A DNA stretch of 64,000 nucleotides, taken from Bacillota bacterium (GTDB taxonomy: Bacteria; Bacillota; Clostridia; Acetivibrionales; DTU013). Where the stretch lies: the NCBI GenBank assembly GCA_023426125.1, contig JAFABI010000017.1, positions 1 to 64,000 on the forward strand. Reading direction: 5' to 3'. The notes below the pieces were generated by a model that saw only the letters and a program-made list of their open reading frames with translations, was not told the DNA's origin and ran no database searches. The translations under genes and the position numbers were made by a program. Shown one piece after another: positions 1 through 9,159 of this stretch. Numbering within the stretch: the stretch's first letter is position 1; each line of letters opens with the position of its first letter.

Positions 1-31
1 TGTATATATACTTCTTTAGTTTCAGTTGTTT

Positions 32-115
32 GCAAAGGTAAAATCCATCTTATCAGTTTTCTTGAATTTGTAAAGGTAAATTCCACTAGAGATGAAATTG
101 GGGTGGATTTTAGTT
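32..115. repeat. Short repeats resembling the end of an IS21-type element
   Basis: Two direct copies of a motif close to AAAGGTAAAWTCCA lie at about 32-49 and 70-87, and an inverted copy (GGGGTGGATTTTAG) at 100-113. Several internal repeats of this kind are typical of IS21-family ends, but no transposase is visible because the window begins here. This may be the edge of a mobile element bordering the glycan cluster; the family assignment is from memory of the motif and is weak. Confidence 0.25.
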
Positions 116-163
116 TTTCAATTAAAGGATTCATGATTTTGCCGTGAAGCACGAAAAAAGGGT

Positions 164-192
164 TTGTAATTTCAAAAAGTATGTGTTATAAT
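164..192 (+). promoter_or_regulatory. Promoter candidate for the heptose glycan operon
   Basis: TTGTAA at 164-169 and TATAAT at 187-192 are separated by 17 bp; a second TATAAT lies at 200-205. It would give a leader of nearly 300 nt before the first gene. Within 193-478 I see no gene and no riboswitch or RNA that I recognise, so a leader-based control is possible but unsupported. Confidence 0.5.
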
Positions 193-492
193 TATGTGCT
201 ATAATGAATAAGTTGTGCGTGGGATAGGTAAGCTGTAAGCATTCACGGGAAATTTTTAGTTCGCCGTTGAAATAACGCTTGGAATTCTCTACTGAATGTA
301 TATAGTGATAATGTTCAATTGAACGAAAGCGGGTTACGCCGCCGACCCCCTGCCAGAACGGTTATCGCAGATGGCTATCTTTTACGACAATTTCATGTGA
401 TGATTGCTTGGTCGTGTATAGTTTGGTCGTAAACAGCGTCTGCATGTTTCGATATTCTGCACCAAAGACTAATGAGATAAGGAGAGACTACG

Positions 493-3400
493 ATTATTTC
501 ATATATTACAAATAGAATAAAAGTTGTATACGGCAATGCAAAGTTTACGTATTCAACATCGCTGTTCTTTGCGGCTGTGCTTAGCTTAGCTTTCAATCCG
601 TTTGCATTTTCATACATCATCGGTTACTTGAAGTTTGACCGCACTATGGGAAACGCCACAATGCAAGGCATTGATGCCTCGTTAAGAATACAGCTGTTTC
701 AAATATTCAATTTTGCGTTCATTCCGATTTGCCTTGTTATCGGAGTGCTGTTTTGCTATTTCTTTACATCGAAAATGAAAAACAAGGAGAATGACGAAAA
801 CATCAGCAGTGCATTGTCTTTTCTGAATTCGGTGTCAATCTGTGCTTTTTCACTAACAGTTATATTCATTCTCAATAAATACAATATCTTGATTGACTTG
901 GGCGTGAAAGAGGCGATTAATAGCCTTTTACAGCAATATTCGATTTTGGCTTTGCCGTTCATTATTTCCGTTGCAACGCTTATTTACATTAAGCACCCGT
1001 TTGTCAAATTTGAAGTTTATCGACTTGGCATATTTGTCATTATCGGTTTAACGCTATTTGTCAATTTCTTGTTTCAAAGCAACACCGAAACAAGCGCGGT
1101 GCGCTCGCTGTTCCGTTTTTACGTAATATTCGCGATTTTGACAGTCATTGTCTTACTGTTGCTGAAGAATCAAAAATTCGCGGACTTTGTTCGACTCAGT
1201 TTTGCTTTTGTACCATTGTCATACGGAATGCTGTTTGCTGGATTATCACTTGAGGTGTTCAACATACTCAATCAGCACGGAGCGTTTATCGTGAATCGTG
1301 CGGGAAGCGCGAAATGGGTATTCACGTTATTTGCAGTTCTTTCGGCGTTACTGTTTGCACTTGGTAATAAAAAGTTTCTCGCAAAATTGAAAGCCTTTCC
1401 ACATTGGGAAACGATTTCGATTATCGGGCTTGTTCTATCGTTATATTACTTCACGGCAATTCCGCCGTTATACGGCACGGCAGAAACAGAACTTTTCGAG
1501 CAAGCAAACCACGGGCTACTCGTTAATGACTTTCTCGCTTGGGGAAAGCTCCCGATGATAAATTCGTTCGATGCCCATACGTTGTCGTATAGCTTGGGTA
1601 TGCTCGTATACGGTGTTTTGAACGGCGATGTGCTTGGAGCATCTTACTACGGTTACAGTTTTGTGTGGCTAATCCCTACTGCGCTCTGCACATTCCTTTT
1701 ATATAAGAACATATTTGATAAGTATTTCGCCTTTTTCTTTATGCTCATTGCACCGAACATTGGCACACTTAATGTAAGTATGTGTGTTGTTTCTATTATT
1801 GCACTTCTTTACGTGATAAAGAAGCGTTCTTTTGGTGCTTATCTTTGGCTGTTTTTTTCAGTCGTTATCGGTTTGGTTTATTCAATACCGACAGGGTTTG
1901 CTTACGGCGGTGCGGCTGTCATAGTTGCGATTGCCGCTCTTGGTGTCGGAATAGTGAAAGAGCGAAAGTTCACATCAGAATCAAAGTCATTTCTCAAAGC
2001 ACTCGGCATTTTTACGGCAATAATGGTAGTCTTTTATGTTGGCGTGTGCCTACAGCAAGGCATTAATCCGATTAAGAGAGGCTTAGAGTTTCTCGGCATT
2101 GCTAAGAGTACCAATACTTGGTCTTATGCAAGCCTCGGAGACCAAACATCTTTTAATTTTGGTTTATTGTACAGCGTTCTCCCGGTCATCGTCGTTGCTT
2201 GTTTAATTTGGCTTATTACTCATTTTCAAAATAAGCCTGTTTGCTATGCCTCGTGTGCTTTTCTGCTCAGCTATATTATAAATTGCACTCGTTCATTACA
2301 ACGGCACACTTTGGCAGAAAATAATGTCGCATACGTTATATTCACTGCTGTTCTTGGGATAGCGCTCTTTCTTGCAACGGTTATCCCGAAGCACAAACGT
2401 GGAATATTTGTTGCAAGCGGTCTGTTTGTTGTTACGGCAATATTCACTGTTGGCACCACAATACAAGGTTCGGGTTCTGTAGCAAGGTCAGCAATAGCAA
2501 CTGCTAACAGTCCGGACATTTTTTATGACGGCGCTACCTCAAAGACAACGAGAGTAAATTTATCCGCACCGTTTGAAACACACAAAAATGTTATCGGAAT
2601 GATTAATTCTATAATTCCCGAAGGAGAAACCTATCTCGATTTATCAGGGCAGACTATGCTTTATGCATTGTCAGGCAGAGAAAAGCCGGTATACGCCGCC
2701 CAGTCCGTCACAGAAATAAGCGGTGATTACGCACAGAAACGACTGATAGAAGAAGTCGAGGAAGATTACGATGGCGTATGTGATTTTGCGCTTGTGAATA
2801 CAGTCGTTTGGACAATGAATATAGACGGCGTACCCGGATTTTACAGATATTATTATGTAATGGAATATCTGTACGATAATTATCGCCCGTTATGTAAAAC
2901 AATTGGCGACTACACTTTGTGGGTTAGAAAAAGCCGTTATAACGAATTCGTTTTTGATTCGGAAAAGTCCGAATATGCAGTATTTCCTCTCACTATCGGC
3001 GAAGCAAACTGGACAAATGGTTTGACAATAGAATCAGAATCTCCGTTAGTGCTGAATTGTAGCGATAAAGACCCGTTCATAAATATCCCCCTTGAATCTC
3101 CGGTTACAATTGCACCCGCAAACGACGTAAGTTATGAAATAGAGTTGACATACAAATCTTCCGTTGGCGGGACGGCACAGGTTTTCTTTGACTATGCCGG
3201 ATATAACGAGGCAGATAGTTCAAAGGCATCTCTGTCGGCGGCAACTGAGTACACAGTCGCATTTATCCCAGTTGCTTTACGCCAAGACATCACTGAATTG
3301 AAAGCAATACGACTTGACCCACCGAGCGGTTCTGAATTTGAAATTAAGTCCATTCGGGTTGTTGGCGTACAGTCTGATAAAACAGAAAGTATCACATTTG

Positions 3401-4059
3401 CCTCTCCTATTCGCCACTCTGACCTAACCGATGATAACTGGACTAATGGAGTTTTGAACGTTAATCCAAATCATATGCTGTTCCCGCGAAACGAAGCTGA
3501 GGCTCTTTCAAACGCTACAGTTCTTTATTCGTCAGCAGGCTCTGCAAACGTTACAAATATTATCGTTAATACTGATTGGGTGCGAGTTGAAACGGATAAA
3601 GATGCGAGTCTGTTTGCCGATGGTGTTACCGCTGCGGATATTAATACACGAAATGTGACACCGATTGGCTACGAATATCTCGGCACAACTCACTTAATGA
3701 ACCTTGCCCAAATTCCCTATCTTTGGGGTCAATATGACACCAAGAAGGCTTGGAAAAGCGAGGTCATAGCTTCATCGGATAGCCCTGCGGCAATGATAGG
3801 CAATGACATTCAGCAAAATGCAAAATACGCACTGATTAATATTAACTCGCCTGTTGACGGCAACGGCGTTCTCTCGTTTCAAAACTCGGCCGGAGAAAAC
3901 GTGTCCATGTTCGACTTCTCGTTGGTCAAAGGCGAAAACCGCTACATCGTCCGTTGCTCAACAGACTGGTGGTGGAACAGAGATGTGATAGCATCATACA
4001 GCGTTGGTGCTGATGTAGAGGCTACATTCCATAACATTAGTTTCTTGGTCGGAGATTGA
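493..4059 (+). CDS. Large GT-C-like membrane glycosyltransferase with outer beta domain
   Basis: Polytopic membrane protein of about 1,160-1,190 residues. The first roughly 650 residues form about a dozen or more hydrophobic segments, as in GT-C enzymes that take sugars from polyprenyl phosphate carriers. The remainder is a soluble, beta-rich, presumably extracytoplasmic part with the motif NWTNG twice (near nt 3010 and 3438). The first standard start is GTG 577, but it has no ribosome site and cuts into the first hydrophobic segment. The frame is open back to 481, and AAGGAG at 479-484 lies 8 nt before ATT 493, which I favour as a rare start. It opens an operon with a lipid-linked sugar synthase and flippase, so a transferase acting outside the membrane is the likely role; substrate unknown. 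Confidence 0.6.
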   Translation: MISYITNRIKVVYGNAKFTYSTSLFFAAVLSLAFNPFAFSYIIGYLKFDRTMGNATMQGIDASLRIQLFQIFNFAFIPICLVIGVLFCYFFTSKMKNKENDENISSALSFLNSVSICAFSLTVIFILNKYNILIDLGVKEAINSLLQQYSILALPFIISVATLIYIKHPFVKFEVYRLGIFVIIGLTLFVNFLFQSNTETSAVRSLFRFYVIFAILTVIVLLLLKNQKFADFVRLSFAFVPLSYGMLFAGLSLEVFNILNQHGAFIVNRAGSAKWVFTLFAVLSALLFALGNKKFLAKLKAFPHWETISIIGLVLSLYYFTAIPPLYGTAETELFEQANHGLLVNDFLAWGKLPMINSFDAHTLSYSLGMLVYGVLNGDVLGASYYGYSFVWLIPTALCTFLLYKNIFDKYFAFFFMLIAPNIGTLNVSMCVVSIIALLYVIKKRSFGAYLWLFFSVVIGLVYSIPTGFAYGGAAVIVAIAALGVGIVKERKFTSESKSFLKALGIFTAIMVVFYVGVCLQQGINPIKRGLEFLGIAKSTNTWSYASLGDQTSFNFGLLYSVLPVIVVACLIWLITHFQNKPVCYASCAFLLSYIINCTRSLQRHTLAENNVAYVIFTAVLGIALFLATVIPKHKRGIFVASGLFVVTAIFTVGTTIQGSGSVARSAIATANSPDIFYDGATSKTTRVNLSAPFETHKNVIGMINSIIPEGETYLDLSGQTMLYALSGREKPVYAAQSVTEISGDYAQKRLIEEVEEDYDGVCDFALVNTVVWTMNIDGVPGFYRYYYVMEYLYDNYRPLCKTIGDYTLWVRKSRYNEFVFDSEKSEYAVFPLTIGEANWTNGLTIESESPLVLNCSDKDPFINIPLESPVTIAPANDVSYEIELTYKSSVGGTAQVFFDYAGYNEADSSKASLSAATEYTVAFIPVALRQDITELKAIRLDPPSGSEFEIKSIRVVGVQSDKTESITFASPIRHSDLTDDNWTNGVLNVNPNHMLFPRNEAEALSNATVLYSSAGSANVTNIIVNTDWVRVETDKDASLFADGVTAADINTRNVTPIGYEYLGTTHLMNLAQIPYLWGQYDTKKAWKSEVIASSDSPAAMIGNDIQQNAKYALININSPVDGNGVLSFQNSAGENVSMFDFSLVKGENRYIVRCSTDWWWNRDVIASYSVGADVEATFHNISFLVGD

Positions 4060-4060
4060 G

Positions 4061-4444
4061 GTGTATATGAAAAGCAAAAAGTTACTTATTGGAATCGCTT
4101 TTGTATTAATGTCCGCTCTGTGTTCGAGCATAGGGCAGCTCGTATGGAAGCTGATGACACAAAATAATCTGCCGCCGTACTATTACATTTTCGGGCTTTG
4201 CTTGTACGGATTAGGAGCAGTGCTGCTAATCGTAGCGTTCAAATTCGGAGAGATGTCTGTACTCCACCCTATGCTAAGTTTTGGTTTTGTATTGGCGGTA
4301 TTGTGGAGCGTAAAGTTTCTCGGTGAGGAAATAACAACGCAAAAACTGCTCGGTACAGTTTTAATTATAGCCGGAGTCATTTTCTTGGCCCTCGGTAACA
4401 GTAAATCAGAAAAAAGGACGGGCAACGATGGCATTACCTCTTAA
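4061..4444 (+). CDS. SMR/EamA-type small membrane protein, ArnE/ArnF-like flippase subunit
   Basis: 127 residues with four hydrophobic helices, the size and pattern of small multidrug resistance proteins and of ArnE/ArnF, which flip undecaprenyl-phosphate-linked aminoarabinose. GTG 4061 follows GGAG (4051-4054) by 6 nt; ATG 4067 is an alternative. It overlaps the next gene, a second protein of the same type, by 17 nt, so the two probably form a heterodimer. With the GT2 synthase directly downstream, the likely job is moving an undecaprenyl-phosphate sugar to the outer face of the membrane. A drug-efflux role is less likely in this context. Confidence 0.65.
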   Translation: MYMKSKKLLIGIAFVLMSALCSSIGQLVWKLMTQNNLPPYYYIFGLCLYGLGAVLLIVAFKFGEMSVLHPMLSFGFVLAVLWSVKFLGEEITTQKLLGTVLIIAGVIFLALGNSKSEKRTGNDGITS

Positions 4445-4772
4445 AATGTTTATGATGTTTATGATGACTGCTCTCGGCAGTTTCGGCGCGTTGTGCTTTA
4501 AGTCCCTAACTAACGGCACATCGCGATTAACCGTAAAAAAATTGTTGTTCAGTAAGATGCTGTACATAGGCGGTTTCCTCTATGTCCTTGCCTCTGTGTT
4601 CAATGTTGTGCTGTTGAAGTATGTCGAGTATTCGATTGTATATCCGTTGTCAGCGTTGACTTATGTTTGGACTTTGTTTATCTCCCGATTCATTCTGCAC
4701 GAAAAAGTCAATTCGTTCAAAATAATGGCTGTCGTGCTGATAATCTGCGGAGTGACGGTTATTAATTTGTAG
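4428..4772 (+). CDS. SMR/EamA-type small membrane protein, second ArnE/ArnF-like flippase subunit
   Basis: 114 residues with four predicted membrane helices. The C-terminal helix region (IMAVVLIICGVTVINL) resembles the end of EamA/SMR halves. ATG 4428 lies inside the 3' end of the preceding subunit gene, which suggests coupled translation. Paired unequal SMR-like proteins beside a polyprenyl-phosphate sugar synthase match the arnE-arnF arrangement, so I infer the second half of a lipid-linked sugar flippase. The transported sugar cannot be read from the sequence. Confidence 0.62.
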   Translation: MALPLKMFMMFMMTALGSFGALCFKSLTNGTSRLTVKKLLFSKMLYIGGFLYVLASVFNVVLLKYVEYSIVYPLSALTYVWTLFISRFILHEKVNSFKIMAVVLIICGVTVINL

Positions 4773-4784
4773 GAGGGAATAGTG

Positions 4785-5600
4785 ATGTTGCTTGATATCA
4801 GAAAACTTGCCGTACCGGAATACGATGCAACCGTATTTCGTGTTAAACGGAATAAATACTGCTTAATTATCCCTACCTTCAATGAGGGCAAGCGGTTTGT
4901 TTCTCAAACTGAAAAAATGAAACAGAACGGCATCTTTGACTTGGTTGATGTAATTATTGCCGACGCGGGGTCAAAAGACGGTTCTACTTCGCACGAATTG
5001 CTCGGCAACTCCGGTTTTCGTTCCTTGCTTGTACGCAAGGGCAAAGGCCGATACAGCACCGATATGCGTATGGGATGGCATTGGGCGTTAAGTGAGGGCT
5101 ATGAAGGCTTTTTAATGGTGGACGGCAATGACAAGGACGATGTAAGCGCAGTTGCTGTCAAGAGTTTCATTGAAAAACTTGATGATGACTACGACTATAT
5201 TCAGGGTTCTCGCTTTATAAAAGGCGGAAAAGGTATACGGACTCCGTTATCACGCCTTATAGCCATTAAGTGCATTTGCACTCCTGTTATGGCTATTGCC
5301 GGCGGTCGTATCGTCACAGACGGCACAAACGGATTTCGCGCGTATTCTAAGCGGTTTCTGCTTGATGAACGTGTCAACCCTTTCCGCGAAGATTTCATTA
5401 AATATGAAGTCACATATTACCTTCCGCCGCGAGCAGGGGCATTGAAGTTTAAATGTGCCGAGGTGCCGGTTACGAGAGTATACCCGGAAAGCGGTGAAGT
5501 GCCGACCAAAGCCGACGCCCGCGCAAATTGGGAAGTAATCGTATTACTGTTAAAAATTCTATTCGGCAGACTCAATCCGCCCAAAGGAGGCATAAGGTGA
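4785..5600 (+). CDS. GT2 glycosyltransferase, DPM/ArnC-type undecaprenyl-phosphate sugar synthase
   Basis: About 271 residues with a GT-A fold: IIPTFNEG near the start, an acidic DAGSKDGS segment, and the metal-binding region around MVDGNDKDD. DPM1-like proteins move a sugar from a nucleotide donor to polyprenyl phosphate. There is no obvious C-terminal membrane domain, unlike GtrB/ArnC, so it may work with the neighbouring membrane proteins. ATG 4785 follows AGGAGGG (4771-4777) by 7 nt; GTG 4782 is an alternative. The stop overlaps the GTG start of the next gene. Its position between the flippase pair and the nucleotide-sugar genes supports a role in loading the lipid carrier. Confidence 0.65.
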   Translation: MLLDIRKLAVPEYDATVFRVKRNKYCLIIPTFNEGKRFVSQTEKMKQNGIFDLVDVIIADAGSKDGSTSHELLGNSGFRSLLVRKGKGRYSTDMRMGWHWALSEGYEGFLMVDGNDKDDVSAVAVKSFIEKLDDDYDYIQGSRFIKGGKGIRTPLSRLIAIKCICTPVMAIAGGRIVTDGTNGFRAYSKRFLLDERVNPFREDFIKYEVTYYLPPRAGALKFKCAEVPVTRVYPESGEVPTKADARANWEVIVLLLKILFGRLNPPKGGIR

Positions 5601-6538
5601 ATAAAGATGCAAAGATATATGTATCGGGTCATTGCGGACTTGTCGGGAGTGCGTTAATCAGACGGCTTCACGAGGGTGGTTTCAGTAACATAATAACACG
5701 CTCCCATAGTGAACTTGACTTAACACGGCAATCAGATGTTGAAGCATTTTTCGCTGAAGAAAAGCCGGAATATGTTTTCCATGCGGCGGCTCGTGCAGGA
5801 GGCATTCTCGCAAACTCTACTTTCCCCGCCGACTTTATGTATGAGAACCTTGCAATAGAAACAAATGTTATTCATTCCGCCGCCAAAAACGGCACAAAAA
5901 AGTTACTATTTATAGCTACGACAAGCGTCTATCCCAAAGACGCGCCGCAGCCGCTTAAAGAAGATACTTTGTTAACCGGTACGCTTGAACCCACAAATGC
6001 TGCTTATGGTCTTGCAAAAATAATCGGTATTAAGCTCTGCGAGTATTGCAACAAGCAGTACGGTACGGATTTTATTTCTGTGACACCGACCAATCTGTAT
6101 GGTTTGAATGACCACTACGACCCGCAATATTCGCACGTTTTGCCCTCGCTCATACGGAAGTTTGCCGAAGCAGTGCTTGACAATAGTCCATCTATAGAAA
6201 TTTGGGGGACAGGAAAACCACAGCGCGAGTTTTTATTCGCTGATGATATGGCTGATGCCTGCGTATTCCTAATGGAATATTATTCGGGCAGTACGCCAAT
6301 CAACATTGGAACGGAAAGCGACATTCATATTAGTGGACTCGCCGAATTGTTGAAAAAAGTTACAGGATACAGAGGCGAATTGGTTTGGAATACATCTAAG
6401 CCGGATGGATTCCAAAGGAAGCTGACTGATTGCTCTAAGTTATTTGGCTTAGGTTGGAAACCCAAAATATCGCTCGAAGATGGGATTCGGGCTACTTATG
6501 AAGATTACCTGAAAAATAGGGAGTTGTACAGAAAATGA
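5597..6538 (+). CDS. GDP-fucose synthase-like NAD(P)-dependent epimerase/reductase (SDR)
   Basis: 313 residues of the extended SDR family. It has the nucleotide-binding GHCGLVGSAL at the N-terminus, the AAARAGG segment, a Ser in TTSVYP and a catalytic Tyr-Lys in YGLAK, all as in GDP-L-fucose synthase (Fcl/WcaG). The protein family reduces a GDP-4-keto-6-deoxy sugar, with or without 3,5-epimerisation. In heptose clusters the related DmhB, DdahC and MlghC enzymes make the final GDP-6-deoxy-heptose. Here the neighbouring heptose genes point to that substrate rather than to mannose. GTG 5597 follows AAAGGAGG (5583-5590) by 6 nt and overlaps the previous stop. Confidence 0.72.
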   Translation: MNKDAKIYVSGHCGLVGSALIRRLHEGGFSNIITRSHSELDLTRQSDVEAFFAEEKPEYVFHAAARAGGILANSTFPADFMYENLAIETNVIHSAAKNGTKKLLFIATTSVYPKDAPQPLKEDTLLTGTLEPTNAAYGLAKIIGIKLCEYCNKQYGTDFISVTPTNLYGLNDHYDPQYSHVLPSLIRKFAEAVLDNSPSIEIWGTGKPQREFLFADDMADACVFLMEYYSGSTPINIGTESDIHISGLAELLKKVTGYRGELVWNTSKPDGFQRKLTDCSKLFGLGWKPKISLEDGIRATYEDYLKNRELYRK

Positions 6539-7539
6539 TATTCACGCAAACACCATTCCGCCTGTCGTTTTTCGGCGGAGGCACAGATTATAAACCATTC
6601 TTTGACGAGTACGGCGGCAGCGTTTTATCTACCACGTTCAATAAGTATTGCTATGTTGAGATGCGCCGGCTGCCGCCGTTCTTTGAACATCACACGAGCG
6701 TGAAGTATTCAAAGACAGAACACGTTCGTAAAACAGAGGAAATCGAACACCCGCTTGTCCGTAACTGTATGCATTATATGGGCGTTCACAATCTAAACAT
6801 CGCGTATGACGCAGATTTGCCGGCACGGTCGGGGCTTGGCAGTTCATCATCGTTTGCTGTCGGACTGCTGCAGTCGATGTATGCGCTGAAAGGCAAATAC
6901 TCTGATAAGCGTAAACTAGCGGAAGATGCAATACACGTCGAGCGTGAGTTGTGCAATGAGAGCGGCGGTTGGCAAGACCAAATAGCGGCGGCGTATGGCG
7001 GTTTGAACAGGATTAACTTTGACTCTGCCGGATTTCACATCAGTCCTGTTGTTATTCCGAAGTCAAAGAAAGAAGCGTTGCAGAGCCGACTAATGATGTT
7101 CTTTACGGGCGTATCCCGTATCAGCGCAGTCGTTGCCTCTGCCCAAACAGCAGCTATTCGCGACAAGACGGCAGAACTACTCGAAATGAAAAAACTCGTT
7201 GACGATGCTGAGCAGATTCTCGCAAACGGCAACGACATAAATGAGTTCGGTCGGTTGCTTGACTATACTTGGCAGCTAAAGCGCAGATTGACATGCAAGA
7301 TTTCAACCGACTTCATTGATGATATTTATAAAACAGCAAGAGATGCCGGAGCATTGGGCGGCAAGCTGATGGGCGCGGGCGGCGGCGGTTTTATGGTGCT
7401 GTTTGCCGAGCCGGACAAGCAACCGACGATACGAAAGGCACTTCATAATCTTGTCTATATACCGTTTGAGTTTGAAAATGACGGCAGCAAGATTATCTAC
7501 TATCACTCGGATGAATATGACTATGAGGAGAACGATTAA
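6535..7539 (+). CDS. hddA: D-glycero-alpha-D-manno-heptose 7-phosphate kinase (GHMP family)
   Basis: 334 residues. The N-terminal TPFRLSFFGGGTDY, the GHMP ATP loop PARSGLGSSSSF (about residues 96-107) and the C-terminal GGKLMGAGGGGFM are characteristic of HddA-type sugar kinases. HddA phosphorylates D-glycero-D-manno-heptose 7-phosphate at C1 to give the 1,7-bisphosphate of alpha configuration, the branch that leads to GDP-heptose rather than ADP-heptose. ATG 6535 overlaps the previous stop as ATGA. The isomerase, phosphatase and guanylyltransferase for the same pathway lie downstream in the same operon. Confidence 0.85.
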   Translation: MIFTQTPFRLSFFGGGTDYKPFFDEYGGSVLSTTFNKYCYVEMRRLPPFFEHHTSVKYSKTEHVRKTEEIEHPLVRNCMHYMGVHNLNIAYDADLPARSGLGSSSSFAVGLLQSMYALKGKYSDKRKLAEDAIHVERELCNESGGWQDQIAAAYGGLNRINFDSAGFHISPVVIPKSKKEALQSRLMMFFTGVSRISAVVASAQTAAIRDKTAELLEMKKLVDDAEQILANGNDINEFGRLLDYTWQLKRRLTCKISTDFIDDIYKTARDAGALGGKLMGAGGGGFMVLFAEPDKQPTIRKALHNLVYIPFEFENDGSKIIYYHSDEYDYEEND

Positions 7540-7540
7540 T

Positions 7541-8551
7541 ATGGTAAAGAAAGCTTTGATTACAGGTATGACAGGTATGGTCGGCTCACACCTCGCTGAC
7601 TTCCTGCTTGCGAATACCGACTGGGACATCTACGGCGTACAGCGGTGGCGCAGTCCGTTTGACAACATTGCTCATTTGTCAGAGCGAATCAACAAGGGAG
7701 ATAGAGTGTTTATGCGCTACGGCGATTTGAACGACCAGACTTCGCTGATTACGGTGTTAGACGAGGTCAAGCCGTACTATATATTCCACCTTGCCGCGCA
7801 GAGCTATCCGCAGACGAGTTTCACCGCTCCAATTGACACGCTGAACACGAATGTTCTCGGCACGGCACGGTTGCTTGAAAGTGTGCGGTTACTGAAACAA
7901 GACCCGATTATACACGTTTGTGCTTCAAGCGAGGTATTCGGGCGCGTTCCAAAAGAAAAAGTACCGATAGACGAGGAGTGCAGTTTTCACCCTGCTTCTC
8001 CGTATGCAATTAGCAAAACCGGAACGGACTTGCTTGGCCGCTACTACGCCGAAGCCTACGGAATGACAGTAATGACTACTCGTATGTTTACGCACACGGG
8101 ACCGCGTCGCGGTGATGTATTCCACGAGAGTACATTTGCGAAGCAAATCGCGATGATTGAAGCAGGATTAACCGCGCCAATCGTCAAGGTCGGCAATCTT
8201 GACTCGCTCCGCACCTACGCCGATGTGCGTGATGCGGTAAGGGCGTACTTTATGCTTGTTACCGTCAATCCGATAAAAGGCGAATATTACAACATTGGCG
8301 GAACTTACACATGCAAGGTCGGTGATACGCTGAACACGCTCATATCCCTGTCTACTCGCAAAAACATTGAGGTCGTAACTGACCCGGAACGTCTGCGCCC
8401 GATTGATGCGGACTTGCAGGTGCCGAATACGGCAAAGTTCACCGCTCACACAGGTTGGAAACCGGAAATTCCGTATGAAACCACGATACTTGACCTATTG
8501 AATTACTGGCGGGAGAAGATTAAAATAAGCGGCGTGGTATTGGACAGATAA
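7541..8551 (+). CDS. GDP-mannose 4,6-dehydratase family, probable GDP-heptose 4,6-dehydratase
   Basis: 336 residues. GMTGMVGSHL binds the nucleotide cofactor, SSEVFG holds the catalytic Ser/Glu pair, and YAISK gives the catalytic Tyr and Lys; RMFTHTGPRR is typical of the GMD family. The family dehydrates GDP-mannose to GDP-4-keto-6-deoxymannose; DmhA and DdahA act on GDP-D-glycero-manno-heptose. The setting argues for the heptose substrate. ATG 7541 lies 10 nt after GAGGAG (7525-7530) and just after the hddA stop. A longer in-frame extension upstream lies entirely in hddA and is not credible. Confidence 0.75.
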   Translation: MVKKALITGMTGMVGSHLADFLLANTDWDIYGVQRWRSPFDNIAHLSERINKGDRVFMRYGDLNDQTSLITVLDEVKPYYIFHLAAQSYPQTSFTAPIDTLNTNVLGTARLLESVRLLKQDPIIHVCASSEVFGRVPKEKVPIDEECSFHPASPYAISKTGTDLLGRYYAEAYGMTVMTTRMFTHTGPRRGDVFHESTFAKQIAMIEAGLTAPIVKVGNLDSLRTYADVRDAVRAYFMLVTVNPIKGEYYNIGGTYTCKVGDTLNTLISLSTRKNIEVVTDPERLRPIDADLQVPNTAKFTAHTGWKPEIPYETTILDLLNYWREKIKISGVVLDR

Positions 8552-8564
8552 GGAGGGAATCGAC

Positions 8565-8927
8565 TTGCTAATAACAATACTTGAGCCGAATTTCAAACAC
8601 TTGGACGAGCGCGGAACTCTCGTTCAACTTGTGCGCGAGGGGTATAAGCAGTTTAATGTCGTGGAATCAAAAGCTATGTCAGTACGGGGCGGTCACTATC
8701 ACAAAGAAAACAACGAAGTGTTCTATGTAATAAGCGGCGGATTTGAGTTCACTGCCGTGAAAGGTGAAGTCAAAGAAATATACACCTTCAAAGCCGGAGA
8801 TATGTTCCTTGTGCCGCCGTTTGTAGTACATGGATTTGACTACACACAGGATACGCTTCTTGTGGGTATGTATGATAAAGGAGTAGAACATACCGATGGG
8901 ACAAAAGACATATATACAGCCGAATAA
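8565..8927 (+). CDS. Cupin-fold sugar epimerase candidate (RmlC/FdtA-like)
   Basis: 120 residues forming a single cupin barrel. It has GGHYHKENNEVFYVISGGFEF (metal or substrate His pair and Glu) and a second motif around AGDMFLVPPFVVHGF. Proteins of this size next to a 4,6-dehydratase and an SDR reductase often isomerise or epimerise the 4-keto sugar (RmlC, FdtA, and the heptose epimerases DdahB/MlghB). I therefore infer 3- and/or 5-epimerisation of a GDP-4-keto-6-deoxy-heptose, but FdtA-type ketoisomerase is equally possible. The TTG start at 8565 is chosen from AAGGAGGG at 8551-8558. Confidence 0.6.
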   Translation: MLITILEPNFKHLDERGTLVQLVREGYKQFNVVESKAMSVRGGHYHKENNEVFYVISGGFEFTAVKGEVKEIYTFKAGDMFLVPPFVVHGFDYTQDTLLVGMYDKGVEHTDGTKDIYTAE

Positions 8928-9138
8928 AATCGCATCTTTGAACTTGACGTTATGCGTATCATTCTGATGATATTTGTAATTGTCGGACACGCTCGTTATC
9001 TCAACTTTGTCCCATTTGACCTCGTCGGGGGGGAGACATCTCCTGCAAATATACGCTTTGAGGACGGTCGGCATCGCATTTACATCGTTTGGACTATCTC
9101 TACTGGTAGAGAAAACCAAAGTCATTTTTATTCAATAA
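8928..9138 (+). pseudogene. Remnant of an acyltransferase-3 (sugar O-acetylase) gene
   Basis: Directly after the cupin stop, in the same frame, the translation reads like the start of an acyltransferase-3 protein: FELDVMRIILMIFVIVGHA, with the family's conserved His. About 100 bp later, after a run of seven G, another frame reads YALRTVGIAFTSFGLSLLVE up to a stop at 9136, which resembles a late helix of the same family. The roughly 300-residue middle is missing and the frame is broken. I read this as a deleted O-acetylase gene of the glycan operon. The N-terminal match is good; the C-terminal match is tentative. Confidence 0.45.
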
Positions 9139-9159
9139 TGCAAGGAGGATAAGCAATAA

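Noticed and set aside
193..478. Long leader before the glycan operon considered as a riboswitch
   Set aside because: I found no conserved core of a riboswitch class that I know and no terminator hairpin with a T run.
393..620. Minus-strand frame of 75 codons at the left end
   Set aside because: Overlaps the leader and start of the first glycan gene, has no ribosome site and no recognisable protein features; treated as chance.
4061..4772. SMR pair considered as drug-efflux genes
   Set aside because: Their overlap and position directly before a polyprenyl-phosphate sugar synthase fit an ArnE/ArnF-type flippase better.
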